Of a DNA stretch of 44,981 nucleotides, positions 1 through 9,017 are shown in pieces; within the stretch, counting starts at the first letter, position 1, and each line of letters begins with the position of its first letter. Source of the stretch: Fragilariopsis cylindrus CCMP1102 (lineage: Eukaryota; Bacillariophyta; Bacillariophyceae; Bacillariales; Bacillariaceae); NCBI GenBank assembly GCA_900095095.1, contig FMBT01000107.1, forward strand, positions 1 through 44,981, written 5' to 3'. Both the position numbers and the translations under genes were made by a program. Under the pieces are notes generated by a model. The model did not search any database. It saw only the letters and a list, made by a program, of their open reading frames with translations, and was not told the origin of the DNA.

Positions 1-2
1 CT

Positions 3-221
3 TTTCATTATGTCATAGCACATTGCTTTGCGAAGATTCCACCAACGAGTGAAAATGAATCACCGGCATTGACACCATCAGACGATGCTCTAGATGCGAA
101 ATGGTTGTCTCTAGAAGAGATTAAATCTCTCGAATGCTCTGAACATTTATCAAAAGGGGTTATCGAAGTTATAACGAAGGCTGAAGCATTAAGTACTCTA
201 GGTATTCTTCCTGTACAGTAA
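3..221 (+). CDS. Nudix hydrolase, C-terminal part (5' cut by window)
   Basis: The frame is open from the first bases to a TAA at 219-221 and gives 72 residues. It starts FHYVIAHCFAKI and runs through DDALDAKWLSLEEIKSL to a helix ending LGILPVQ. The pattern 'strand HYV..., acidic loop, D-A-x-x-A-x-W-x-x-L-x-E-I, C-terminal helix' is the usual end of Nudix hydrolases of the ADP-ribose/NADH pyrophosphatase type, which cleave nucleoside diphosphates linked to another group. The catalytic Nudix box (GX5EX7REUXEEXGU) would lie upstream of the window, so substrate and activity cannot be judged. Family assignment rests on this C-terminal pattern alone. Confidence 0.6.
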   Translation, partial: FHYVIAHCFAKIPPTSENESPALTPSDDALDAKWLSLEEIKSLECSEHLSKGVIEVITKAEALSTLGILPVQ

Positions 222-663
222 GTTAGTTAGACTCGTAGGTAAAAACCGGGATATATCGATTATTTTGAATATCATTTTGTCCATCTTATTACGAGTTGCG
301 ATTCCTCGTTACACGACAGGGAATTCAAAAAAAACTTGTCCCAGCTGAAATTAGAAGGGGAAATCTTTTCCTAGATTTCTCGAGGTTTTTGTTTTGCAAT
401 GGTCAACATTCAATGACTGTATGCGATATTCTTGGTCCAATATTATAACATAAATCTAAATAGTGGTTGTTAGCTACAAAGATTTTCAGATTTAACTATT
501 AAAAAAACTGTTACCCCATAAAAGCAATCAGTAAACTAAGAGAATATTTCCCCGGCCCATCCACGATTAAGGAGTCGCATTGAGACATTGAACCGCACTA
601 CTTTGAACTTGCTCCTAACTATAGTAGATGAACTTTTCGAAGGATACAGTATATGGAATATAT
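222..663. other. intergenic, no gene seen
   Basis: This is AT-rich sequence between two convergent genes: the Nudix gene ends at 221 and the minus-strand MBD-like gene ends at 664. It should hold both 3' UTRs. No reading frame, tRNA or clear repeat was recognised. Confidence 0.5.
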
Positions 664-1604
664 CTAGAAATTCTTCCTATTTTTCTTCGCTTCCTTTTCG
701 TCCCCATTATAAACCTTCAATGCCGCTAGGAACGAACGAACTTCCTTCATAGATCTAAGTCTATAATTCATTTTTGGCGATATCCCTGTGCGATTAAATA
801 TTGTGAGATGAGTACTAGTATAGCAGTATGAGAAATATTAAAACAATTTAACGCCATCGTGGAGCACTTACAGTAAGAATCGCACGATCCCGCTGATTGG
901 CCGCCCATTCTTTTCACAGTCTTCTTTATCCAACCATGCGGCCACCCACCTTCCAACGCCTCATCAGGCTCCCCACAAAAGATTTCAGGATTCTTAATCT
1001 TTGGTGAAGTTTTACTCTTAGCTTTCGCTGGGATATTGGATGTTATCTTGGTGTGTTTTGTCCCCTTAGAAGAGTTTACAATTCCTCCAGCCCCTGGTAT
1101 CATCGTGTGCTGTGCATATTGTTGTTGGTCATGTTGATAAGCTATAGCTTGTTGCTGCTGCTGCATGTAATAATTATGGATAAATTCATTGCAATATTTA
1201 TTATTGTTAGAGTTCTCGACTGGATATGTTGCATTTGTTCCTGGCGGAAGTGTCCCCACTTGCGGTGCTTGATTTATCGCACTGGTAGCACAATTTAAAG
1301 CTCCATCTGATATATTCACTTTCCACGGCCTTCTCATTAAGAGAGTTTTACCGGCTATTAGTTTTCGTCTGACAGGAACAGTGTCGGAAGCAGCAACTGC
1401 GGAGATAGTTGCGGTTGGTGGTTTCGAGACCTCTGATTGGTTGGAATTATCTGCCATTACAGCGCCAGCAGTTACGGATGGTGTGGATTGTTGGTTTGGT
1501 GGGGGTTTTGCATTGGGTTTGGCTTCTGCTGCCACATCCTTCGATTTGTTATTGTTATCGTCTGCAAGGATTTTCGTTTCTTTTAATTCATTTCCTGTTG
1601 CCAT
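664..1604 (-). CDS. methyl-CpG-binding-domain-like nuclear protein (two exons)
   Basis: Exon 1 is 872-1604 and exon 2 is 664-785, with an 86-base intron (donor GTAAGT, acceptor CAG). The spliced frame gives 284 residues. Residues 1-200 are low complexity (Asn, Gln, Pro, Ala, Lys) with a Q run near 148. Residues ~210-275 form the recognisable domain: GWPHGWIKKTVKRMGG, then CDSYW with the Trp codon split by the intron, then SPKMNYRLRSMKEVRSFL from exon 2. The G-W-P-x-G-W, D-S-Y-W and R-S-M-x-E-V spacing matches the MBD-like/TAM family, which binds methylated or unmethylated DNA in chromatin. Reading exon 1 through without splicing would end in nonsense after CDSY. The domain is credible; DNA binding is inferred from the family, and methyl-CpG preference cannot be read from the sequence. 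Confidence 0.72.
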
Positions 1605-1735
1605 ATTATTATTATTATTACTATTATTGGGCTGGTAAAAAGGCCATGAGCAAATGACAGGGCCAACGCAATAATACGGTAGGGGACAGCAGGATGTTCT
1701 GTTGACTTTATTGGGTGTTAATACTATTATGTCGT

Positions 1736-1779
1736 AGACAGATTGAATCTATCGCATAGACAGACTTAATCTATCGCAT
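1736..1779. repeat. 22-bp tandem repeat, two copies
   Basis: Two adjacent 22-base units (1736-1757 and 1758-1779) share AGACAGA, then TAATCTATCGCAT or GAATCTATCGCAT. They lie between the MBD-like gene start and the left end of the candidate transposon. No function is inferred. Confidence 0.75.
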
Positions 1780-1860
1780 ACTGTACTAGAAGAAAATTTT
1801 CTGATAAAAAATAATAATTTAATTTTATAAAATTTTCCGTAACTTTAAAAATTTTAGTCG

Positions 1861-1922
1861 ATATCCATAATGATTTTTTTCGACTCAAACGACTAAATGA
1901 AAACTGAATACAGTTTTCATTT
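1861..1922. repeat. left transposon end: terminal inverted repeat plus hairpin
   Basis: The 16-bp inverted repeat is at 1861-1876. A hairpin follows: ATGAAAACTG at 1897-1906, loop AATA, then CAGTTTTCAT at 1911-1920, extended by A and T residues on each side and followed by a T run. The right end carries the same ATGAAAAC/GTTTTCAT stem with different central bases that also pair. Confidence 0.6.
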
Positions 1923-2426
1923 TTTTTCAGATCGACGCTTCTTTTTTTTCAAATTGAAGCAATCTCTCGTAGGTTTCTACAGGACTTTCAGTACTACAGG
2001 TCCAATTTATGACAATTTAAAGGGGGTAGCACACGAAATTTTCATTATTATGTGATTTTTTTCATGTGTTGTCGTCGTCACTCAAAATTTCCATACAGGA
2101 CGGACAAAAAGAAAATAACTTGACAATGGCATAACAACATCTTTTTCTTCCTGCGTCTATTCAACATGGTTGAGGTCATGCTGATGCTAATGGGAAGAGA
2201 AATGGCGCTCAAACTAATTGAATTGGAGAATAATGATGGACCGGTATGTTTGATTTTGCACCTCTCCCTCCATCGTTCCATCGTTCCATCCATCCTCATA
2301 TCATTACAACCGGTACTGTCATCGTCATCGTCATCATCCTCATTGTCGATACGGTCTGTAGCAGAAGAAGAAGAAGAAGAAGAAGAGAAGAAGAAGAAGA
2401 AGCGACGCCATCAGAAGAAGAAGCGC

Positions 2427-2474
2427 GATATCTAAAAAAATAACAACGAAGATATCTAAAAAAATAACAACGAA
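2427..2474. repeat. 24-bp perfect tandem duplication before the transposase-like start
   Basis: Two identical 24-base units, 2427-2450 and 2451-2474, each begin GATATCTAAAAAAATAACAA. They end 14 bases before the ATG at 2489 and follow a GAA/GAG-rich stretch (2363-2420). They may be part of the 5' UTR. Confidence 0.8.
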
Positions 2475-2488
2475 GAAAAACAGCAACG

Positions 2489-5400
2489 ATGGATGATTCA
2501 TTCAATCCGGCATTCCTTACCGATGTTGATGTGGACTTCGACTTCCTTCGTGCACAGACTCGACATCCAGATGAAAACTACTGGATTTCAGAAGAACAAG
2601 TAGAAGAGATGACAGCACAGATGGTGGTGAATTTCCTAATACAAATGATTGGAAGGATGATGCACCAGGTGTTATTTCTAATACAGTAGTAACAATGGAA
2701 AAGGCCCGTATTCATACATGGAAACAAGGAAGGACAGAAATCGGAATCCTCCGTACTGTATGGGGAGAAGATCATCCTTCATTTGATACACTTGCTACTA
2801 GAATATTTGGACCAAAGAGCAAGCTGTACCATTTGCTTGATGATGAATTATCATTATCATATGAAAAATACTGCAGATTTCTTGCCACTTTCTTTGCAGC
2901 ATCATGTAGAAGTACACCTGCCTCTCGACTATTAGACGACCATCTATTCAATTCTACTGGTATGATGGAAAGGGGGGAATATCATAGACTCATCAAGCTT
3001 ATAGAAGAACACAGGAGTGGTGATGAATCATTGTGGATGCAGATAGAGGAGATATTTAATTCACTTTCTAAAAAGCACTTTCTTTCAAAGAGAGGTGAAG
3101 AAGAACTTTACATCGCATTGGATGACGACAAGCACCATTTCAATTATTCTAAACACGCTGATACATATGGTTTATTGAGAGCCCGGCACATCAAAACCAA
3201 TAGAATGGGTCATATCGCACATACCGCTGGTCTAAGTGCAACAGGAATGCCTCTCTGTGTTATGTTTCAAAGAGAAGAGGAAACACAATCACAAGTGTAT
3301 GAAAGGATGTGTAAGAAGATGTTTGGTGGTCAAACTGGTAATGGTAATCCAAGTCTTCAAGGTACGTGTTTTGATTTGTTGTATTGTTTTATATCTATAT
3401 ATTTATTTTTAACTTACAGTACATTGTTTCTTTTTTTGATTTAATAAAATATAGGAATAACTTTTGGTTCCGATCGCGGCTATTGGACACCGTCTCTTTA
3501 TTCAAGTTTCTTCTTCAATGTGGTGCTGATGTGGTTGGTACTGTAGCTAGATGCTTCTGGTATCCTTTCACTTTTACAAAAGGGAAGGCAACAGCAATAC
3601 CAGAAGCTGACACACACAACAGAATTGAAATTAAGATGAAAGGAGCTAAAGACGTATTCTACAAGACATTGAAATGGGGTCCTAGTGCTAAGATCAGAGC
3701 AACATGTTACAGAACTGGCACTGGTACTGCTGTTTCACTTGCAATGTCAACCATTCATCATGGTCCTCTATTTGATTTGAATCTAGCTTTCCCCAAGGAT
3801 CACAAGTGGTATTTCGATCCAACTGTATTACAAGATGAAAGAAATGAAAAAGCATTTCCTGTTGTGGCTGGTTCATCTGATCATCATGATATCATTAAAG
3901 CTCTACCAATCCGTCCTTTAACTCTTGTACAAGGTGATACTGCGTGGTTCATTATGAGACAGTTTTCACTAACATCATCTACTGTTGATAAATGTATTTC
4001 TTCAAGAGCAAGAGAGATAACACAGGACCATGCTCTCCGAGAATCATATGAGACTGTTTAAAGGCTGTCGATAGAATGAATCTATTACCAAGGATATCTG
4101 ATTACAATGATGCAAGAAGAAATAATAATAATAATAATAATACAACTACAAACCGTCAAGCAAGAGCAAGGACTGCAGTTTCTGATATTCTTGATGCGGA
4201 CAGTGATGATGAAGCTGAAATACCACCACCTGGTATGGATTGGCCAGCAAATTGGATCAGACGCGTCAACGAAGGTGAAGGTGAATTCTTCAGAGCTAGA
4301 CTCAATTCTACTATGGATGAAGCTGTTATAAGAGGAATCATTGATAAGCATGATAATGGCAAATCAACAGGAAGCATATCATCTTTGAAGAAAAAACTGT
4401 TGAATGGTCGGAGTTGTCTACTTATCTCTATAGAAAGTACTTCTTTTATAATGTTCCACAGCTCAAGGTGCGTATATTAGAATTAGATGGACAAGCAACA
4501 GTAACAGGAAAGAACAAGAATGCTTCATATGATCTTGTTGTTGGTGTGAAAGGAAAAGAAATGTCGTAATACAACTTTAAATAATAATCAAGATCCATAC
4601 AATGGAGAAGAAGATGACGAAGATGATGCTGTGGATCCTGTGCTACTAGATATATTTAAAGCATCTAAAATGAAGCCATTGAGTGAAGAAGCCAAAGGAC
4701 ATATTGCAGACAGGACACCTTCTAGAGCGTCCATTCTTGGAACATTCCACCAGCACAGTGTGGAAGGACTTACACGTGGTTACAAGTCTGTTGCTATTCA
4801 TGAAACACCAGTTGGTACGTTGTTTTGTTTGCTTTGCTTCGTTTGGATTTGATTTGATTTGATTTGATTGTTTGATTGATTGATTGATTTGATTGATTGA
4901 TCCGATTTGATTGATCCGATTTGATTCGATTTGATTGATTCAATTTGATTGATTCCGATTTATTGATTCGATTCAATTATTTCTGCACAGATTTAGTCCT
5001 TCCTTGTCTGATTTCGCACTGATTTAGTCCTTTCTTGTCTGGACCAGTCAATTTCCGGACTGATTTAGTTGCTAATGTTTCGTAATCGACTATATATGTC
5101 TCACTTTATCTATCTATCTATCTATTTATATATATCAGTTGAATCGACATCAATTACAGGTGCACTGGATTCATCAGATGCTGAACTTATCTACAAGAAA
5201 GAAGATCATGCTGCTAATGATAGTGGTAGTGATACCGATGATGATGATGATATTGCTATTGAAACTATGCCAATTGAAATAAAGCTCGGTTGCTCATTCC
5301 ACTTTCTATTCTGAAAGACAACTGATTGAAGCTAATTTGGATTAGCTGCCTATGAGAGTGGAGAACCTTACTATGTTGAAATTGATGCAGAGGGAGGAGA

Positions 5401-6298
5401 GCTTCACAAGTGGATCCCAAAGCACAAGGAGAGTTTTCAGCTGCTTCATCATGTTGCTGTTCGAGATGCAAGGAAGGGTCTCTTTCTTGTTGGGAACAAG
5501 ACGAAATGATGTTTGGTGTTTTGTTACATACAGTGATAATCTTATTGCTTCCTACCGGGCTCTGTTGAAAGATCTTTTTGATCGAGCTTTGAAGCCCTTC
5601 TATGAAGACATATCAACTACCACAAGTGAAGATTGAGAAGATTTTACAAGCAAAGGAAATGAAGAAACTTAATATGACCTATCATTCCTTTCAAACTGAC
5701 TTCTATATTTGGAGGCAGTTACGTATAAAGAAAGCATTACACTACCAATTCCTCCTTGTAATCGGATCCTTCCTTACAATCATTCAGTTTGGAATAACTT
5801 GAAGGGTGCTTCCGATACAGCCACAAAGCTGATGTGGAACTGTCAGATCAAGTTTGCTTCTAGTGGTCGGTCTCAAGTGGTTGCTTTTGCTAAATTCTTA
5901 CAGCTCTATTCTATTCTATTACATAGAGAATATCAAATTGCTACAGCCAAGCCCGACTTGAACTTCTATGCATCTCTTCATCATTTCCGGAATACAAGAA
6001 ATAAAAACTATCCTTCCACAAGACAGTTGATAGGCTTTCTGTTTGGTTCATCAAGAATGCAGATGATGCAGTGGCTGCTGCTGCGGCTGCTGTACCTCCT
6101 ACTCCTCCTACCACAGCACTAACTATCGATACTACTGGGCAAGGTCCTCTTGTTCAACACCTCCTCGTGTCAAAGGAGAACAGAAGCTCTTTCCAAGAGA
6201 TTAGAAATTACCTACATCACCGGTGGTACTCCTGGGAAGGGAGATCTAAAATCCCAAGAACAAGACAGCAGCATATGAGAAGATCATCAACGCCTTAA
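2489..6298 (+). pseudogene. DDE-transposase-like gene, broken by several frameshifts
   Basis: Coding-quality sequence runs from ATG 2489 to about 6298 but changes frame many times. The first four breaks each need one extra base: near 2605, 3495, 4056 and 4379. One near 4555-4562 needs one base fewer, and more follow after 5290. Two introns look real: 3362-3454 (GTACGT...ATAG) and 4815-5159 (GTACGT...ACAG). Visible blocks are LDDDKHHF, LRARHIKTNRMGHIAHTAGL, FGSDRGYW, GADVVGTVARCFWYPFTF, and SLAMSTIHHGP. An acidic D, then D-R-G-Y-W, then a G-T-V-x-R strand and an S-T-I-H strand resemble the RNase-H-like DDE/D core of PiggyBac-like transposases, which cut and join DNA ends. Family placement is moderate. 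Later blocks (WIPKHKESFQLLHHVAVRDA; a run of Ala and Pro near 6075-6110) are unrecognised and could be the same protein or a second one. Confidence 0.5.
4847..4975. repeat. GATT/GATTT microsatellite inside an intron
   Basis: Irregular GATTT, GATTGATT and GATTCGATT units fill the first part of the second intron (4815-5159) of the transposase-like gene. Near 4987-5070 the phrase GATTTAGTCCTT(C/T)CTTGTC occurs twice. This is low-complexity expansion with no coding value. Confidence 0.7.
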
Positions 6299-6935
6299 TA
6301 ATGTGAAGGTATCTATATTTACAAAGCAAATAAAAAGTGCTCTATTTGTGATACAATATAATTATGTATGTGTTGGTGTAAGAGATGGTATGTATTAAAA
6401 ATGAGATGAAAAGTTCATAATATGATTCTGAATCTGATTCTAGAGTTGCATTTATGAAGATGGTGAAAGACCACCAGTGAATTAGTTATTCATGGTGTAG
6501 CAATGATGGAAGTACAAAGAGTTTTGTACTGTTGACAATGGATGCTATCACATGTGGCACCGGCAATCAGGATCGCATTCTACCCCGGCAGTAGTCAGTC
6601 CGATGGCTGTAGAAGAATAAACGTACAGTATGTTACGATTGTATTTGTATTACTACTGCTATTTATATTTGTAGTATGTAAATAAATAATGGTAATAATA
6701 GTATTTATATTATAAACTTTATCTCTTTGTTATTATACTAGTATTAGATTTACGATTTGATTCGTTCCGATTCGATTCGGTTTCAAATTGATTTTGAATT
6801 CATCATACCGGTGATTGTGTTGGTCATTCATTTCGATTTCATTTTACCAATCATAATAAACTTTATCTTTGCTATACTAGTATTAGATTTATGATTCGAT
6901 TTGATTCAATACATCAATGCAATTCATTTTTATTT
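6299..6935. other. non-coding interior of the candidate transposon
   Basis: AT-rich sequence lies between the convergent transposase-like gene and the small minus-strand gene. Its right half belongs to an imperfect tandem duplication of about 150 bp described separately. No other feature was recognised. Confidence 0.5.
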
Positions 6936-6990
6936 TCATTCCATCCATGAATTCATCATACCGATGATTGTATTACTGTCTTCTAATGAA
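6713..6990. repeat. imperfect tandem duplication, period about 145-153 bp
   Basis: AAACTTTATCT...TATACTAGTATTAGATTTA occurs near 6714 and again near 6858, and GAATTCATCATACCG occurs at 6796 and 6949. The second copy contains the 3' end of the minus-strand gene that stops at 6936, so the last codons of that gene have a diverged echo downstream of it. Confidence 0.65.
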
Positions 6991-7298
6991 ATATGGAAAG
7001 TGAATACTTCATCAGCATGAATAATAGAAGGGAATACAGAAGCTGTAGAAGATGTCGTAATGGTCATCTTCCCCATCTTGTGACTGTTATTCTTGCTCTT
7101 GGTCGGTTTGAATCTGATGTTAACACCAACAGCAACAAGCAAAATGACTAATTCAGGGAACGGTACTAATGGCCACTTAATATCATCATAGACTTGCAGC
7201 CTCTTCAAGGAGGAGTCAATTGCAATACTACCGTTAAATCCGATACCAGGCTGACTAGATCTCTCCCACATCGGACACTGCATTCTATTATCGGCCAT
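6936..7298 (-). CDS. small hypothetical protein inside the transposon
   Basis: ATG at 7298 to a stop at 6936 gives 120 residues. It begins MADNRMQCPMWERSSQPGIG, holds a short hydrophobic stretch (WPLVPFPELVILLVAVGV) near residues 42-60 and a Lys-rich segment after it. No family is recognised. Support comes from an uninterrupted frame in a region where the neighbouring gene is full of breaks, and from its start beside one arm of the inverted repeat that also ends at the start of the divergent plus-strand gene. It could be an accessory protein of the element, such as a DNA-end-binding factor, but nothing in the sequence shows this. Confidence 0.45.
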   Translation of the reverse strand: MADNRMQCPMWERSSQPGIGFNGSIAIDSSLKRLQVYDDIKWPLVPFPELVILLVAVGVNIRFKPTKSKNNSHKMGKMTITTSSTASVFPSIIHADEVFTFHISLEDSNTIIGMMNSWME

Positions 7299-7757
7299 GG
7301 TGATGGTGCTTGTTTGATTGATTGATTGATTGATTGTTGTTGTTGCTTTTGTTTATTTTGATTTATAATTTATGAAGAAAGCAATAGTAGTAATAATGAT
7401 AATAACACGTCGTCGTCATGCTTGTGGGGGGGGTTATTTGTGTATTAATATATTATTATTTTAGCAATGCTTCTCTCCTTGTGGAGAATCTGTCTGTTGG
7501 ATCTCTCTTAAGAAAGTTGGCAACTCAACTCAACTCAACTCAACTCATTTTATTTTCATTATCATTATCATTATTAATACGTCGTGCTTGTATTGGTGTT
7601 GTTTGTGGATTCGTCTGTTGGTTCTCTCTTAAGAAACAACGCAACTCCACCCAACTCGACTTGACTCCACTCAACTTGTTGTATTATTATTATTATTATT
7701 ACTATTGTTTTCTTCATAAATTATAAATCAAAATAAACAAAAGCAACAACAACAAAA
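7299..7757. promoter_or_regulatory. bidirectional promoter region with inverted arms and internal direct repeats
   Basis: Two arms of about 58 bp, 7334-7392 and 7697-7755, are near-perfect inverted copies; the core of one reads TTTATTTTGATTTATAATTT. Each arm lies next to a start codon of the two divergent genes (ATG 7298 minus, ATG 7758 plus), so the two transcripts would share nearly the same 5' leader. The spacer holds a diverged direct repeat, about 7486-7530 and 7605-7650, centred on GTCTGTTGG(A/T)TCTCTCTTAAGAAA and followed by CAACTC runs. Promoter function is inferred from position; no mapped start site is visible. Confidence 0.6.
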
Positions 7758-8189
7758 ATGAAGACATCCTTTTCTGTTAATGTAACTGGTAGTATTACTG
7801 TCAGTATCGAACCATCGAATGAAGATGGTGGTGGTGCTGCTGCTGCTGTCAACGTTGTTCTTGTTGATGTGCTTCTTAAATCATTAATCGATGCTATCAA
7901 GAAGTATGCCGGTGACGAGGGAACTCCTACCATTGAAGAAGAAGAAGATATCTCCAGTCCTCTTCCACAACGTCGAGTTCCTTTAGATGCTGATGCTGCT
8001 GATGATGAAGAGGATGAAGAGGATAATGATGATGATGATGATTCTACTGTCGATCCAGACGCGTTGAATGACGAAGATGAAGATCAGGTCAGTGATCTAC
8101 TACCTAATTTCGAGATTGACAATGAGTATGAGGAAGACAACCAGCTCTCCCAGAAGATGGGCTTGATGAGTCTTCGTCGTCGCGACTAA
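7758..8189 (+). CDS. small acidic hypothetical protein inside the transposon
   Basis: ATG at 7758, preceded by the AACAACAAAA leader, to TAA at 8187-8189; 143 residues. Residues 1-60 are mixed and may fold (MKTSFSVNVTGSITVSIEPS, then VNVVLVDVLLKSLIDAIKKY). Residues ~60-125 are extremely acidic, with long Glu and Asp runs, and the end is basic (LMSLRRRD). The long acidic tract resembles histone- or DNA-mimic-like tails, but no family is recognised. It diverges from the gene at 6936-7298 across a palindromic promoter region and lies inside the candidate transposon, so a joint role with that gene is plausible but unproven. Confidence 0.5.
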   Translation: MKTSFSVNVTGSITVSIEPSNEDGGGAAAAVNVVLVDVLLKSLIDAIKKYAGDEGTPTIEEEEDISSPLPQRRVPLDADAADDEEDEEDNDDDDDSTVDPDALNDEDEDQVSDLLPNFEIDNEYEEDNQLSQKMGLMSLRRRD

Positions 8190-8405
8190 GACCACCATTG
8201 TCACCATTAATAATAGTAATAGTAATCAACTCTTTCTAAAATACTTTTTAAACTGAAATTCGATCGAAATGAAGGGTATGGGAAAGTATTTGTTTCCATC
8301 ATTCACAATCCAAACCATTGCTTCTACTAGAATTAGAAATAGAACATCTATCTCGATTGCTCAAATCACCCCAAATCGACGCCCCCTTGGTGTTTTCATC
8401 AGTTT
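8190..8405. other. short non-coding stretch after the acidic gene
   Basis: An AT-rich 3' region of the acidic gene leads into the hairpin at 8406. A frame of 80 codons starting at 8269 crosses the hairpin and was not accepted as a gene. Confidence 0.4.
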
Positions 8406-8495
8406 GTTGTCTTCGACGATGAACAATACGTTGTTCCTTATCTTTCCTTTTTTTATGTGTCAAAAATTTACATCTTGTTCATCGTCGAAGACAAC
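8406..8495. repeat. 21-bp perfect inverted repeat with a 48-base loop
   Basis: The arms 8406-8426 (starting GTTGTCTTCGACGATG) and 8475-8495 are exact complements. They lie about 220 bases after the stop of the acidic gene and just inside the right transposon end. The structure could be an RNA hairpin at the 3' end of that transcript or a protein-binding palindrome. Confidence 0.8.
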
Positions 8496-8511
8496 TAACT
8501 GCTGCCACTAA

Positions 8512-8593
8512 TTTAAAAAAAAATGAAAACCGCACGCGGTTTTCATTTTTTTTTTTAAACCCGCGCGCGGTTTTCATAAATCATTATGGATAT
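8512..8593. repeat. right transposon end: hairpins plus terminal inverted repeat
   Basis: An A run, ATGAAAACCG, loop CACG, CGGTTTTCAT and a T run form a stem of about 20 bp at 8512-8553. A GC-rich palindrome (CCGCGCGCGG) with GTTTTCAT follows, then the complement of the left 16-bp end at 8578-8593. The left and right stems share ATGAAAAC/GTTTTCAT but differ in the central pairs, so pairing is kept while sequence changes. Confidence 0.6.
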
Positions 8594-8616
8594 TGTCTTT
8601 CTTCATGTTGAATGTA

Positions 8617-9015
8617 CTTCCTCCAGTCAGCGCTAAACGCGCAGGGGGCTATCGGCTGAAAATTTAGCGCATAATTAACACGATATCACTCAAAAAACTA
8701 AATAATGCCCAAAAAAAAACTAGTAAATACTAGTAAAACTATACATCATTCAACTGTGTGCAACTCTATCAATAAACAATTTCTTTCAAAATTTGAAGGT
8801 TCCATCTAAACTATTATTCTACACAAACTCCATATATCAACATCCATAAGGTTCTACCCTAGCATATTTCCTTCTGAAATAGGCAACCTGATAGACTAAA
8901 TTAGCATGTGTGAAATGCACGTTAAAAAAATCAAGATTGACCGTTGAACGTGTTGATGCACGCTCTAAATTTTCAGCCGATAGCCCCCTGTGCTTTTAGT
9001 GCTGACTAAAGGAAG
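8617..9015. mobile_element. MITE-like element 1, about 399 bp, TA-flanked
   Basis: Left arm 8617-8667 begins CTTCCTCCAGTCAGCG and right arm 8965-9015 is its inverted, slightly diverged copy (CTTCCTTTAGTCAGCA when read inward). Both contain GGGGGCTATCGGCTGAAAAT exactly. The arms are about 51 bp and flanked by TA on both sides (8615-8616, 9016-9017), as expected for Tc1/mariner-type target duplication. The interior has no reading frame. TA is its own complement, so it could instead be the outermost bases of the repeat. Confidence 0.8.
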
Positions 9016-9017
9016 TA

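Larger units (their letters stand above)
1861..8593. mobile_element. candidate composite DNA transposon, about 6.7 kb
   Basis: The outer ends carry a perfect 16-bp inverted repeat, ATATCCATAATGATTT at 1861-1876 and its complement at 8578-8593. Just inside each end lies a hairpin built on ATGAAAAC...GTTTTCAT followed by a T run (1895-1922 and 8512-8553). Between them lie a frame-broken transposase-like gene (2489-6298), a small minus-strand gene (6936-7298), a palindromic promoter region (7299-7757) and a small plus-strand gene (7758-8189). Outward similarity beyond 16 bp is weak and no target-site duplication was found, so the exact borders are uncertain. That the small genes belong to the element is inferred from their lying inside both ends. 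Confidence 0.55.

Noticed and set aside
2078-2505. Several short frames on both strands in the GAA/CTC-rich leader region
   Set aside because: They follow from simple triplet repeats, overlap each other on both strands and show no domain.
8269-8511. 80-codon plus-strand frame after the acidic gene
   Set aside because: It crosses the 21-bp inverted repeat, and its end is low complexity; better explained as 3' non-coding DNA.
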